Shown here piece by piece: positions 1 through 11,610 of a stretch of 31,126 nucleotides of DNA. The stretch comes from Krasilnikovozyma curviuscula (taxonomy: Eukaryota; Basidiomycota; Tremellomycetes; Cystofilobasidiales; Mrakiaceae). Made by a program: the position numbers and the translations under genes. Under the pieces are notes generated by a model, which saw only the letters and a program-made list of their open reading frames with translations, ran no database searches and had not been told where the DNA came from. The stretch spans positions 1 to 31,126 of the forward strand of contig MVAQ01000242.1 in the NCBI GenBank assembly GCA_014825775.1, read 5' to 3'. Position 1 is the stretch's first letter. Each line of letters opens with the position of its first letter.

Positions 1-1624
1 GGCTTAGACCTACTCACCACATCCCTGATCAGCGAGGAGATTGCATTTGGATGCACGGGTGTATCCACGGCGTTAGAAGCATGCGGGTTAGCTCAAGCGC
101 CTTTGATCGTCGCTGCTTCCGACGAGCTGAAGACGAAGTACTTGGGTCGGATGTGTGAAGAGGTACCGCTCCCATTTTGCTTCTTTTGCTCTTTTAAGCT
201 GCTGATCATCGTATGTGCCTCTTGTTGGGGGACAAAAAAAGCCGATTGTAGCGGCCTATGGTGTGACGGAACCGGGTGCAGGCAGCGATGTCGCGGCCAT
301 CAAGACGCGCGCCCAGAAAGTAGGGGAAGAGTATGTGTTAAATGGGAGTAAGATGTGGTATGTATATTTCCCTCTCCCCCTTCACGGGCGCCCGCAGCAC
401 GCTGAAGCTTGTCGACTACCGCCGACAGGATCACCAATGCGGGCCATGCCAACTGGTTCTTTGTGCTCGCTGTCACAGATCCGACGGTGTCGCCCACGAA
501 GGGTATGAGTGGTTTTGTCGTCGAGGCTGAGTGGGATGGTGTTGAGGTTGGGAAGAAGGAAATAAACATGGGTTAGCTTCGACAATCTGGATTTCGTCAG
601 TGCAAGGGACATTTTGATTTCCTTACCGGCTATATTCTCGTTGCTTTTCGTTTTTCTCATTGTATCAGGTCAGAGATGTTCGGACACTCGAATGGTTTCG
701 TTCAACGACGTCCGCGTCCCCAAAGAGAACATGTTAGCGGGAGAAGGCGATGGATTCAAAAGTACGTCCCCGCCGATCCATTTTATTCCTTCCGCTCCTC
801 CAATCACTGAACCGACCATTTCTTCCGTTACATTTTATCTGATCTCTGATACACAGTCGCAATGGGTGCATTCGACATCACCCGTCCACTCGTTGCATCC
901 TCCGCGGTCGGTCTCTCCCAGCGTGCGCTCGAAGAAGCTACCCTCTACGCACAGGAACGAAAGACGATGGGGAAAGCCATCATAGAGCATGGACCAGTAG
1001 GGGAGATGCTGGCAGACATGAGCGTCAATACGGAGTGTGCGAGAGCTCTCGTTTGGAAGGCTGCGAGTATCAAGGATGAAGGTGGGAAAAATAGTGAGTT
1101 ATCTGCTATTTTTTTGCGATAAACTTTGAGGAAGTTATCTAGAAGGGATGTTGAAGGTGACATGAAGGACATTTACGCCACAGACCTTTCATATGCTGTT
1201 TTGCTGACGTTCTTTCGGTGTTGTTGTTTGTGTTGTGCTGCTAGCGTTCTATGCATCTATGGCCAAACTAAAAGCTTCTAATGCTGCAGTACAGAACGCT
1301 AATAATGCGGTCCAAATCTTTGGTGGTAAGATTAATTTTCGCACCTTCCATCACCGCCCCTCACCCAATACCCACTCGCTGACTCATCACGTCCTCTCCT
1401 GCTCCGATAGGCGCCGGTTTCAATAGCGAGTACCCCGTTGAGAAGCTGTATAGAGATGCCAAAATCTTTGAGCTGTATGAAGGAACCAGTCAAATCCAGC
1501 GAAGTTCGTATCCCTTTATTAAACACGCCATTTGCTGTCAAGGGCTGATTCCTTTGCTCGCTCTCAATCAAATCGTTCAGTGATCATTTCAAGAAATTTG
1601 AAGAACATCTATCCTGCCTCTTAG
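1..1624 (+). CDS. Acyl-CoA dehydrogenase, medium-chain type (5' end missing)
   Basis: Flavoenzyme of fatty-acid beta-oxidation: it oxidises acyl-CoA to trans-2-enoyl-CoA and passes electrons to ETF, normally in mitochondria. Eight exons join in frame: 1-162, 242-357, 429-571, 669-761, 857-1093, 1245-1325, 1411-1503, 1581-1624, giving 322 residues. Family marks seen are [10 protein letters not shown] in exon 2, a QRCSDTR segment after the third intron, [17 protein letters not shown], and YEGTSQIQR near the C-terminus. The Glu of YEGT is the catalytic base in medium-chain dehydrogenases. All introns are GT-AG, 71-151 nt. The first codons already lie inside the alpha-helical N-terminal domain, so roughly the first quarter, including any mitochondrial presequence, lies before the window. 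The C-terminus (IYPAS) is not a peroxisomal SKL-type signal, consistent with mitochondria. The family is certain; the chain-length class is inferred. Confidence 0.93.
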
Positions 1625-2047
1625 AAAGAGTAGTCCCTTAAGGAGTTCCCATCGAAACCACCCCCACAATCAAAGCAGAACGAACACTCTTTGTATTTTT
1701 TGTACTACTATTTCCGTTTCCATAGTACGAGAACGAGTTGCATATTTACGATTCACTATGTACGACTTGCAATGATCAGTGTTTTAGCAGAAGTCGCCCG
1801 ATATAAATAGACGCGTGTATTGAATATGAACAACCAAAAGCTAATTTAAAAGAAGAGAACCCGTAGACATCTGTTTGTTTTCGTCAAGATCAAGAACTGG
1901 TTCATTACGACTATGGGTGTGTCCAGCACAACGGTGCGTATGCTAGGGGAAAACAATTAAACAACACTCTACGCAAGGCTATGTCCAGTAGCCTCTGCGG
2001 TTAAGAGTTAAGAGAGAGAGATTAATATATATAAGACACTAGCTCCG
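1625..2047. other. Intergenic, between two convergent gene ends
   Basis: No gene seen. The dehydrogenase ends on the left and the minus-strand orphan gene ends on the right, so this should hold two 3' untranslated regions. There are AT-rich runs near 1800 (gatataaatag) and 2025 (taatatatataag) but no polyadenylation signal I can assign. Confidence 0.5.
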
Positions 2048-3052
2048 CTAATCTAACTTGTCTAAAGTAGACCAGCCACCCATCCTGAAGGAGGGAGAAA
2101 GCGCGAGTCAGTAACTGTGGGTTGACGGCTAAAGTAAACACCGGAAAGCTGCGACTTACCTCCCCTTGATTTGGACTTCACGTTTCCTGTGCCCTCGCTG
2201 AGTAGCTTTCCTCTTCTCGGCATCCGCCTTGGCTTCAATTGCACGGATGACTTCATGCGTAGAAGCCTCTGGAAAAACAGCAGCATCGTCCCGATGAGTA
2301 ACTGTTTTGTTTCGGAGCCAACGAGCGAGAGAGCAAGAGAGAGAAGAGCTCACGTTGCAACCACAAGTCGGAGTCTGGCCGGCTTCGTTTTTGGGTGTAA
2401 CCCGAGGATGCTTGCTGGGAGTTGGGCTGTACCGAAAAAGTGACGGTACGCTGCGGGAAGACGCCGGCCAAATTGGCAGTTGTCGAGATGGCATTGAGGG
2501 TCCCTGTAATAAAGGAACTTTGGTCAGTGGATCAGAACGAAAACTAAGAAACATGGTCATTCGCTTACAACCTCCAGCAGCCATGGAACCGACTGAAAGA
2601 ATGGCGGCAGCACGAAAGAACGATGAGGAACAGGTGCCAAAACAAATGCGCTGGAAAGACTCACCGGTCACAGGACAGGTGAAAGACACTGGATGAGAGG
2701 CTCCACCAGTTGAGTAAAATTGACTAGAAAAAGAATGTCAGCAGCGAGTTATTTGAAACAAAGATGATCATGCCACTCACTAGGTGCCGCAAGTATAAGA
2801 CTGTCCAGTCGCTGCAGAAGTCAGAACAATGTTTCTGAAAGCTCCTACTTGGGAGGAACTGCCACAGCCAATGTTCGAGGTAAATCCACCTGTGAATTGT
2901 CTGTAGAAAAGATAGACAAGATTGATTAGTGAATAATTGCGCTTGAAGAAAGAGATGGAATTGTAAACAACCAAATCTCACCTGGTATCTGTAGGAGCGT
3001 AAGTGTATGTGAAGAGGTCGGACGGTGAAAGGGCAGAGGCAGTGCAGGCCAT
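2048..3052 (-). CDS. Unrecognised seven-exon protein, about 199 aa
   Basis: No family recognised. Seven exons join through six GT-AG introns (52-81 nt) in one open frame: 3052-2982, 2900-2781, 2723-2665, 2592-2572, 2503-2354, 2301-2160, 2084-2048. The first two thirds are rich in Ser, Thr and Gly with scattered Cys (NIGCGSSSQ, SYTCGTYQF, SFTCPVT) and read like a beta-sandwich or surface-protein domain. The tail switches to a charged helix (AEKRKATQRGHRK). The chosen ATG follows a T-rich stretch but gives no signal peptide. An acceptor just before it (ag at 3059-3058) would also fit an upstream exon at about 3470-3324, so the N-terminus may be longer. The 21-nt exon 4 and the basic tail are the least certain parts. 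Consistent phase across six introns is the main support. Confidence 0.5.
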
Positions 3053-4559
3053 TATGACTGATTTCCGGAGTAGTGATGGGAGTGCAGGGGAACAAAAATA
3101 TTAAAAAAGGAAAAGAAAAACGATGGTGGAACTGTCAAGACAAGCTTGAGTGAGAAAGATCGCCAGGAACTCCTCAGTGATAGTTGAAAGCAAACAACAG
3201 AAAGGGAAAAAGTGTCCCAGGCGAGATGGCGGTAGGTGTACGGTGGGGGGGAATTAGAAGAGAAAACCTTTCACCATTTGTTGAGGGGCTTGGAGATGGA
3301 CAAAAGTAGTCTTTTTGTCTAACCAGGAAAAGAGATGGACTGATCCAATCCGAGATACAAATTATTGGACTTGATATCTGAATCAACCGTAGTGGACCAT
3401 AACAAAGGATCACTACAGGTTTCAGATTCATCACCAGCGCTAGTATAAAGAGCCAAAAGTGGCTGGCCGACAATATTAATGAATAATCTGAGAGGTGATC
3501 GAGCAGGCTAAGTGTATCCGCCGAAAAACGCCTGCTACAGCGGAGAGTGACTTGAGACTTTGTCGCAACAGGTTTATGGGCTCAAGTGAATTCCTCCGGT
3601 GTTTGTGATCGAAAGCAACTCATCTTATAGTTGCAGAAATCGACGTCGACGGCAGATTCAAAGACGGTCGTGTTCGTACTCTGACCTCGCCAGATCCCCA
3701 AAGCAGTATCGGTTGTAGGTTATAAACCTGGACTTAGACATGGATGTACTAATTAATCTCTAGCTGAATCTGAGAGACCGAGGCGGAAGACACGTTTGTC
3801 CTCCAACAAAGGCGCTCGCGGGTATCGGCGCAGACTGGGCTGTTCGTGATGAGCAGCCAGCCGCTGGCGGTGAGCGCCATCGGTTTTTGTCTATACACTC
3901 TTGTGAGTGCTTGTAAGAGAGGAGAGCAATCAACGAATCAGAATCTCGGAGTAACAGAGTGGTAGTAGTACCCTGAAACAAGTGATCAGTCTTGAGACCG
4001 CGCGGTCTCGGATAGCCATACTTTTGCATAGATAAGATGGCCCAGAGCCAGGCCTCTCTTCCTGTTACAGAAAGTCATTCCGCAGTCTTACTGAAATCGA
4101 GCGGTCACTATCCTGATGGTGTATGACTAGAATCAACTTACAAGTGTCGGATCATAAGTGACATGGCGCGGGCATACAATAAGAAAACGCCACAACAACA
4201 ACGGGCAATATCTGCGCCCTTGATTGAACTGAGCTCATGTCCTTTCAATTGCTTGCCCATAAACTATCGAGGATGCAACCGGAAGAAATGGGCATGAAAC
4301 ACAGTAATCATTCGTTATGAATGTCTGTAAAGCTATGTCGAAGGTAGCTAGACAACAGTTCTAAAATCCTTGAGGCACATAGATAGCTAAACAAATGAGA
4401 GGATCTGACCAAAGGAGAGTCAAGGATGAAACATTTGTCCTGTAGAGGAGAGGAGGAAAAGAAAAGCCTTCCCTCGACCGTACGCTAGCTAGTGCGCATC
4501 GGCGCAACGCTGTCCAAGCAGGCAAGGACCAAAGGTCAAGATTACAACCCGATACAGTA
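3053..4559. other. Unassigned region with coding-like minus-strand fragments
   Basis: No complete gene can be built. On the minus strand three stretches read like protein. About 3470-3324 begins GQPLLALYTSAGDESETC and ends SISFP before a possible donor at 3323. About 3692-3590 includes FESAVDVDFCNYK after a possible acceptor. About 4029-3763 is open with several Cys. They could be 5' exons of the gene ending at 2048, or remains of a decayed one. From 4030 to 4559 I see nothing, apart from promoter or 3' sequence of neighbours. Confidence 0.35.
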
Positions 4560-6951
4560 CTAATTCTTCAAGTGAAGGACTACCACTAGTTTCCCACCTT
4601 TGAAAGTCTCATCTGTCTTTATCAAGACCCTCCTACTGCCTTTGATTCTACCCTCCAAGTTCTCCCAACTGACACCTACAGCTGTGACTCCGTCGCATGT
4701 AATTTCAGCCTCCCACTGACCAGTCCAACCAATATCAGGGTCCTGAGTGCAGTATATCTCACTTTCGCTTAGCTGGTGAGCACTAGGGGGAGTGTAGATG
4801 AGGTGGAAGGTGTCAGGCTTCTTTTTGGCGAAATCCATCTCTGCGTCGACTGATCCTGGTGTTGATGTCGAAGCTGGTACTTGAATTGGTGGAACCATGA
4901 AGCCGAATGAATGAACTGTTCCAGCAACTGCATATGGGAAAGGGCGAGAAAAGAGTTTGGCGAAGGCGGGTCGAAGAGTGCCTGTCAGTGGCTCTATTAC
5001 AGATCCATGAGGAGGAGAGCCCTGATACCACCAATAAATGGAATAAGAGTTGTTTCAAAATTACGCGGCAGAAGAAGAATAAGAAGGGACTCACGCATAT
5101 CCTGATGAACTCCTTATATTGCCAGCCAATCCAACTCGTCATAGTTCTGTCAGCAAGATCCATGACATGTCCGATCCTCTCCTCACCCTGTACAAACTCA
5201 ACGTCCCACTCTGTACACTGTGAGAGAAATGAGAGGCTTATCGTCAGTAAAAGCTTTCATGAAGTGAGTGATTGAGGTACAGAAAACCCACCATCACACC
5301 ACCGCCCAACCTCTCCCTGACATCTTTGTTCCTTTTCTCAAAAACCTGGTCTATGTTCAAGCCATCAATCAAGTTCGGTCCGTAGCTGTGGAACGCAAAC
5401 ACTCCTCGATCCTTATCTCCATCCGGCGGTCCCGTTAAGCCGTCCCCCGAATCTGATCCTCCTCCACAGCAAGGCTCGTAGAAGATCAGCGACGTTGCGT
5501 CGTATTTTCGGATCGCTTGAGAAACTTTGGCATAGAGAGAGTTGAGATAAGCTTTTTCAGTCGTGGAGCGGTATAGAAGTGCGAGTGGAACACCGGCAGT
5601 GGTTCTTGATGCTGGGAACGGCTCGTTCAGTATCTCTGCAGCGAAGAATGAAGAGCTCAGGACAATCCTATCAGCTAGAAAAGGCGTCGGTAACGAAGAC
5701 TGACCGTATCCTAAGACACCTTCCATTCCCGTGAACACCTCTGCCATCTTTGCCCAATACACACAGAACGCGTCTTGTACACCTTCGAAGTTGTTATAGA
5801 AACCGTAGAATGCTCGAGTAACAGCATGAGAAGCATAGTAGTGCCCCCAGTCATCCGTATATGGCATGTTCGTTGGACTACGAAGCATTTAGAACCATGA
5901 GCATCAGAGACGGTGAAGTTGATTAGTGACACAGGAGAAGCGATGAAACGGTGGTTGGACATACGCTTGAGAGATCGGTGGTTTATCATCTTCATCGTTG
6001 ACGACTACAATTTCAGCTGGAGCTGCAGGCTCGTTGGTTGCCTTCTTCGAATTATTCTGTTTCAAAGCTGGATCGTACTGAGCAACTTTGACTCCACTGA
6101 TTGGCATTGGAAAGGGAAGCGTCCACCAATCCTTTGTGACGGTCCATCCTGGGAACTATATTCTCAGATATAAACAATTGAAGTGAGAAAAGTGTCTAAC
6201 TAAGGGAAGAACGGTTGCGACGAGAATAGAAAAAGGTTCAACTAACTCCATTGCCGCAGAATTCTAGAGAATATTAGCAAGCTCACAAGTCAGAAATAGA
6301 AGTCTAGCAGCAAGAAGGAGAGAATGTTACTAACGCTCAGCGTAGAGGTCCTGATGGCATTCGACAATACTACAACGATTAGACGCCGCATATTAGTCCC
6401 GAGATGCACAATCGGCTTGATCTAAATGGAAAACAACTACTCACACGTATATTCCAGCATCCTGCAGCTTCTGCACAAACTTCTTTGCTCTCGAGAGATA
6501 TCTCTCATCCCACCCTGGATCGGTTGCTGTTGGTTTTCTAGGCTGGACTGCAGACCACGGCAGGGCTAGACGGATGACTAAGTCCAGAATAGACAATGAG
6601 ATTCAAGCTAAATTTCAGCTGCCTTAGAGCGAATGGCGAGATGGATCCAGAAGAAGCTTACGGTTGAGGTTTAGTAATTGAAACAGTTCGATATCTTGTT
6701 GAGCAAAAGACAGCTTGGAATGGTATTTTTCTGTATCTGGTAACCAAGGATAAGCCTATATCCAATGTGACAAATTGGGTTCTTATCAGCCTTCAGATGT
6801 CCAATCTCAGACGAACCATGGGATCGAAATTACTTACCTTATAAGCCACGCTCATGCCTCTGAAAAATCGGGTCTTGCCGGTAACATCAACGATCTGCTG
6901 TGTCATACCATCGATATGGTTAATTGCTGTCAGAGAGGTGGGCGAAGCCAT
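4560..6951 (-). CDS. Glycoside hydrolase family 5, endoglycoceramidase-related (EGCrP-type)
   Basis: Predicted retaining glycosidase of the fungal EGCrP group, whose characterised members split glucosylceramide or sterylglucosides inside the cell. Ten exons (6951-6838, 6755-6662, 6577-6445, 6369-6335, 6263-6247, 6155-5965, 5877-5705, 5635-5292, 5217-5095, 5021-4560) give 561 aa with all phases matching; introns are 69-91 nt. Seen in order: QQIVDVTGKTRFFRGMSV (family FHG-type start), CHQDLYAE (about 118-125), CGNGFPGW, ILNEPFP with the acid/base Glu at about 257, AFHSYG, and TEWDVEF with the nucleophile Glu at about 370. A C-terminal beta-sandwich follows RPFPYAVAG. A 35-40 residue Asp/Lys/Pro-rich insert follows the GFPGW region. 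The start is the first in-frame ATG after a stop, and there is no signal peptide, which fits a cytosolic or vacuole-side enzyme acting on its own lipids. EGCrP1 versus EGCrP2 cannot be decided here. Confidence 0.92.
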
Positions 6952-7778
6952 TGAGAATACGTCCTTCGTCTCGACACGTTCTACGATCGACAGCTGGAAA
7001 GGACGAAGATAAGAGCATGATAGGACGAGAGAGATCAGTACGATAGCCAGGTTGACTCTAAGAATACATATTACTACCTTTTGACAGATGGATCAAGTTA
7101 AAGGGAGATGTCGAGGTTAGTAACCAGTCTCACGAGTCTGGCTCCGTTCGTTGACGACTCGAGAGCCACATGAGAACTGAGAATTGAATACCAAACTTAA
7201 ATCAAGGAGTAATCTCTACGAACCACTCAAGCTACTACAATTGATCGGTAGAGTGTGTTCGAAGAGTAGAGTAGACTTTTATGGGAAGTGAGGAGTGTGG
7301 CGCCTTTTGTTTATCTCGGAAGGGTAGCCTTGCGCAATCATCAAGGCTAACGAGACAGGATTGCGTCAGACGCCGTTCTATCTCTTCAGATACTGAGATC
7401 CCAATTCTGATACACATCAACGTCATTGTGATCGTAAATATTGTCTGATATGGATAGGGTCCCAGTCAATTGCTGCAGATACAGAGAATCGAGAGAATGG
7501 TGAGGCTTTTAGCGAAGAGCTGAGAAATCTCAAGGACTGTTGCAGAGTTCAAAATTGACAGTTGATTGTCACAGTAGGAGATCGATGATGGAACCCGTTT
7601 GGCGGTTGAGCCCACTTGTCGAATGGTTGCAAGTTTTCAGATTATTATGATAGTGTACAAGAATGTATCGAGAGCGATTGCAGTTACCTAGGGGTATACA
7701 AATAGATGATCCTCGGTTCAGCGCGCCTGAAGTAGTCCTTGACTTGGAAAAAACTTACCACGGTACTTTACTCAAACC
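6952..7778. other. Intergenic: upstream of the GH5 gene and 3' flank of the next
   Basis: No gene seen. Directly upstream of the GH5 start the same frame stays open for about 140 bases through a hydrophobic stretch (LAIVLISLVLSCSY) but has no ATG before the stop near 7090. It is framed by a plausible donor (gtagta) and acceptor (tttccag), so it is more likely a 5' UTR intron than coding sequence. The remainder carries only short ORFs. Confidence 0.4.
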
Positions 7779-9249
7779 CTACTTAGCTCCACCACCAGTC
7801 TTTTTCTTCTTTTTTCTCTTCTTTGGCTTATCTCCCCCACCCCCACTTCCACCAGCCTCACTGACACCATTACTACTCCTCAAAATTGCGTGCAAAACGT
7901 CATCGTCATGCTCCTCCTTTCTCTCCTCTACATCCTTCAAAACCTCGTCGGCCTCTTCATTTCCCGCACTGGTGGTCGTCGTTGGTGCGGTAGTGGTGGT
8001 CGCATTGGACGACGAAGAGCGGGAGCCAGAGATCGAACGACGCGTCGAGTACACTCGTGGGTGTGCGTATTCAGCGCCTTCGGCATCTGCATCATGGTCT
8101 TCCTCCAGTTGAGAATTCAATAGTCGTGGTGATTTCAGGGAGGATGATGACGGTGCTGGCGATGATAATAGTCTTGGCGAACGAGAATAGGAAGGCTCGA
8201 GATGACGAGGGCTGGTGCTAAGCTGAGGCGATTGAATGACGGATGGGAAGGTAGCAAAGCTATGGTGTTTCGGTGATGCTGGATTTGAGAGAGTTGGGGA
8301 AGAGGATGAAGAAGGGTGGTTGAGTGAAGTTGCCGAGAGGCGTCTTGAGGTGGTTGAGGAGAGCGGTGCAGCGAGAAATTGACCCCATTTACCTTCTTCT
8401 CCATCCTGCTCTTCGTCATCATCTTCATTTCCAACAACAAACTCTTCTCCCTCTGAAGCCAGATCGAATCCGAATCCAGCAGCTTCTTCAGCCTGGAGCT
8501 CTCGTGCTTCTTCCTCTAGTCTCAGCCGTTCCTGTCGTTCCCACTCCTGATTTTCAGCGGACGTAGGTGCCCATCGTTGGATAGCTTCTTCTCGGAACAC
8601 TGGCGCATGAATACTGGCTGCCGCTATTCGTTGGATTTCGTCGTCATTGAGGAGCCCAGCACTGGGTGGTTCTTCGAAGAGCAGTCCTCCAGACACAGGT
8701 TCTTCTCTCACATCATCCTCCGAATCAGAATCATCCCCGTTTTTTTTCTTACCTCTTCCACCAAAGAGTCCCCAAATGACACTGTGCTTCCCCTTGAACG
8801 TCGTTTTTAAGAAACCTCGCCCGGCTTTCCCTCTTCTGCCCTTCCCAAACTGACTCCTCAAGCTGACGACATCCGCTCTACTCCCCCAAGCTTCAACATC
8901 ATTATCTGGGTTGTTGTCCGAGGATGAAAGGAGCCTGTCGAGCTGTTCTCTGTCGGACAAGCTTGGCGGCTCGTTTGCGCTGGAGGATTTGAAGTTGCCT
9001 CTCTTGGAGAATGGCAAGCAGCAGACAATTAAGGAAAGGAAATGGTTGAAAAAGAGGATGATCTTTTCGGCTAAGGTAAACCTGAGGACATCATCGCCCG
9101 ACATTTGATCGTTCGTTGGATTGGTGTAGTGATCAGCTGGAATTGCGCAGGGAGGAGCCGCCGGAGGCACAAAGACTTGCTAAACCACTAAAGAATTTTC
9201 TATCAACGTGAGATGAATGGTGTAGAGATACTAATGGGCCTGCAGCCAT
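7779..9249 (-). CDS. Uncharacterised low-complexity protein with one hydrophobic segment, 472 aa
   Basis: No family recognised. An 18-nt first exon (9249-9232, MAAGPL) joins through a 52-nt GT-AG intron to one long exon (9179-7779). The second exon otherwise lacks an ATG until about codon 32, which supports the splice. After the Pro-rich start comes a short ordered region with a hydrophobic segment (KIILFFNHFLSLIVCCLPF, about 48-66) that could be a membrane anchor or hairpin. The rest is mostly disordered: a basic KGRRGKAGRGF patch, acidic runs (DDSDSEDD, EDDDEEQDGEEG), a Glu/Arg-rich helix (RQERLRLEEEARELQAEEA), Ser/Pro-rich SP motifs, a Thr run, and a lysine-rich end (KPKKRKKKKK). The repeated SP motifs suggest a phosphorylated regulator near a membrane, but that is inference. 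It is divergently arranged with the nuclease gene. Confidence 0.75.
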
Positions 9250-9373
9250 CCGTAGCTCATTCCAAAATTTAATGTTCTAATAATCAAGGAATTATTCACC
9301 CGTTCCCTGCGCGAGGTCGCTTCCAGACGTCACCCATCTCAATCCTATCACTCGTGAAAGTCTCTCTACGAAA
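9250..9373. promoter_or_regulatory. Compact divergent promoter (124 bp)
   Basis: The two start codons face away from each other across only 124 bases, so both genes must share this control region. It contains an AT-rich half next to the minus-strand gene and a GC-rich half with a CRE/ATF-like octamer match (gacgtcac at 9326-9333, reverse gtgacgtc). No TATA box is evident for either gene. Confidence 0.5.
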
Positions 9374-11352
9374 ATGAGACTGTCTCTTTTTCCTTCTTCC
9401 CTTCTCTTGCTCTCCTCAGCGGTCCCTTCAGTCCTGGGATGGGGTGCTGTAGGTCAGTGTTACATACCGAATCTCTGCGTTCCTTATGATAGAACTGAGA
9501 TTGCCCGTTCTTCCACTGCTCCTCAGGGCATGAAATGGTCGCTACTATCGCCCAAGCTTACTTAACTCCGAAGGCTCAAGCGGCAATTAAGAATCTCCTG
9601 CCAGAGTACACTAAGGGCTCGCTTGGTCAGTACAGTTCCCCTTTGACGAGTCTGATGTCCGGCGCGTGGAAAGATTTGGTATGATAGAGGCAGAGGAGAA
9701 AAGGAACGACATAGTTCCATGGACATCATTTACTGGATGGACTCGTATCTATATTTGGTTTCTTCGGTTTGCAGAGAGTCATTCAGACTGGCTATGTTGC
9801 ATCAAGTCGCGGGGACTAACCTTCCCCTTTGCTCCATGTAATCTGGTCAACCTCCTTCGCAGTCTCAATCGCAACGTGGGCCGACTCCATCAGGTACAGA
9901 ATGCCAGAGACGGGTGTACTGCACTACATTAACCCAAACGAAGACAACCCGTACGAGCACTGCGAGTTCGGTGAGCACGGTTGGGTCAACAGTGACCACA
10001 ACGTCGTGACGGCTATCGCCAACTACACGAAGAGGCTGATGGATGGTACGGATGGTGACCTTCCACTGAAGTTCTTGGTTCATTTCTTGGGAGATATGCA
10101 TCGTGAGTCCGGGTGGTTGGTCGCTGTCCTCCAAACAAGGCGGAGTTCCGTTTGTTCTCTCTGGATTTAGCTAAACCCCATCCGTACTTTTTCTTCTTCT
10201 TCTTCTAGAGCCACTTCATTTGACTGGCCGCCTCAAGGGCGGAAACGGAGGTAAGTCCTGCTGGATCGTTAGCACTTTTCGGTTGCAGCACCCGCACTGA
10301 CCAAACATATATACTTCCAGCCATCGTAAAGTTCGAAGGAAGACGTGCAAAGTAAGAGTCACAAAACCTGCCTGCTACAGTCTCCTCTTTTAATGTTACT
10401 GATCACCCCCTCGTTGCCAACTCTCAACTTTCAATCTGCACTCCTTTCCTTCTTTATTGCAACAGTCTTCATTCAGCTTGGGACGGTCTCTTGATCCAGA
10501 AACACATCAGGGAACTGCAGAATTATACCACTCCTACACCTTCGTAAGTTTCCTCATGTTGTTTCTGAATGTACACTGGTCCTCAGCGGAAGATAGAAAG
10601 ATGGGATTGGGTCACAGGGTTTGGCTTTGATGGATGATACTGATATTATTATGTTTTTGGGTTATTTCCTTCCAGGCGACAGATCGAATCAGTCTTGACT
10701 GGCCACACCTATGATCCTTATTTGAGGTTCATTATGTTCGAGGGTAAGAAAGCTGCCTCTTCCTCTACTTCCCCTCAATTGAGCTGATATCTCTCTTTTT
10801 CTGTATAATCAGGTATCGGACAATGGTGGAAAGAAGAATCTCTCACATGGACCGACTGTCCGACATCCATTCGATCTTCTTCCTCTTACCTTGCTCAAGG
10901 CTTGCCCGACGTCGTCCCACCGCTCTCCGTCCAAGGTCTCACCAACAGCCTCTTGAAAGCATACAACCCGTTCTTTAGTTTTGGCTATAAGCTGTGGACT
11001 GGTCGACCGGCGCCAACCATCCCGAAGCCAATCAACAAGCTACCAGACTGGGTGTTTGACGATGATTTGCCTGTGAGTCTCTTTGTTACTGCTTTCTTTA
11101 GTTTTTAAACATCTTGGTGTCTGATTCCGGGTCGTTTTCGGTTTATAGGCGTGTCCTCTCCACTGGGCGACTCCACTCCACCAGTTGAACTGCGACTACG
11201 TCTGGCCTGTGCTGTTCAACCCCAACGGGCCACCTCTGGAGCTCGACACATCAGAGTACTGGGGTCGGATCAAGGGTGACTTTGTCATTGAAAAGCTGTT
11301 GGCCATGGGCGGTATTAGGTTGGCGGCTGTGTTGAACAGCGTGTTTGTGTAA
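9374..11352 (+). CDS. Secreted S1/P1-type zinc nuclease, 366 aa
   Basis: Single-strand-specific nuclease of the S1/P1 family: it cuts ssDNA and RNA and removes 3' phosphates, and is normally secreted or vacuolar for phosphate and nucleoside salvage. Nine exons join in frame: 9374-9452, 9527-9625, 9863-10102, 10209-10250, 10321-10351, 10466-10543, 10676-10743, 10813-11072, 11149-11352. A signal peptide (residues 1-22, LLLLSSAVPSVLG) precedes Trp23, which becomes the N-terminal zinc ligand as in P1. Further ligands are visible: WGAVGHE (His28), ATWAD, LHYINP, HFLGDMHQPLH and LHSAWDG. Cysteines in EHCEFG, WTDCP, ACPLHW and LNCDYV could form disulfides. The second intron is 237 nt, much longer than the others (69-132 nt), but removing it restores the family's conserved continuation into ATWAD. 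Length is close to that of fungal P1-type precursors. Confidence 0.95.
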
Positions 11353-11610
11353 ACTGATGGTGGGTTTGAGGTTGAAAAACGTAGCTTCGATTAGCTCTTT
11401 TCTTGGTACCACTTCGTCTCTTTTCGGTAATTTGTAATTTGTAACCTATATCCCTCAAATCGCATCGTTTCCTTAGCGACCTGTCTCATCTGAACGCATC
11501 AGTTGTTTCAAAGTTGTCAAAGTATTTAGAAAGGCAATCGCATTATCCTATTGATACAAGCAGTAGATACAAGAAGAAAGGTCTAGAAAGAAACTGTATC
11601 TAACGAGAAA
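11353..11610. other. Short convergent 3' region
   Basis: Nuclease and SRE1 genes end toward each other here, 258 bases apart. No coding sequence is seen; it must hold both 3' untranslated regions. Confidence 0.5.

Noticed and set aside
2156..2689. 177-aa unspliced minus-strand ORF
   Set aside because: It reads through three of the introns of the seven-exon orphan; the spliced frame is better supported by GT-AG borders and continuous phase.
6952..7095. Hydrophobic in-frame extension upstream of the GH5 start, possible signal anchor
   Set aside because: There is no ATG in frame before the upstream stop, and plausible splice borders suggest it is a 5' UTR intron.
9666..9932. 88-aa plus-strand ORF
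   Set aside because: It begins inside the 237-nt second intron of the nuclease gene and crosses into exon 3 in the wrong frame.
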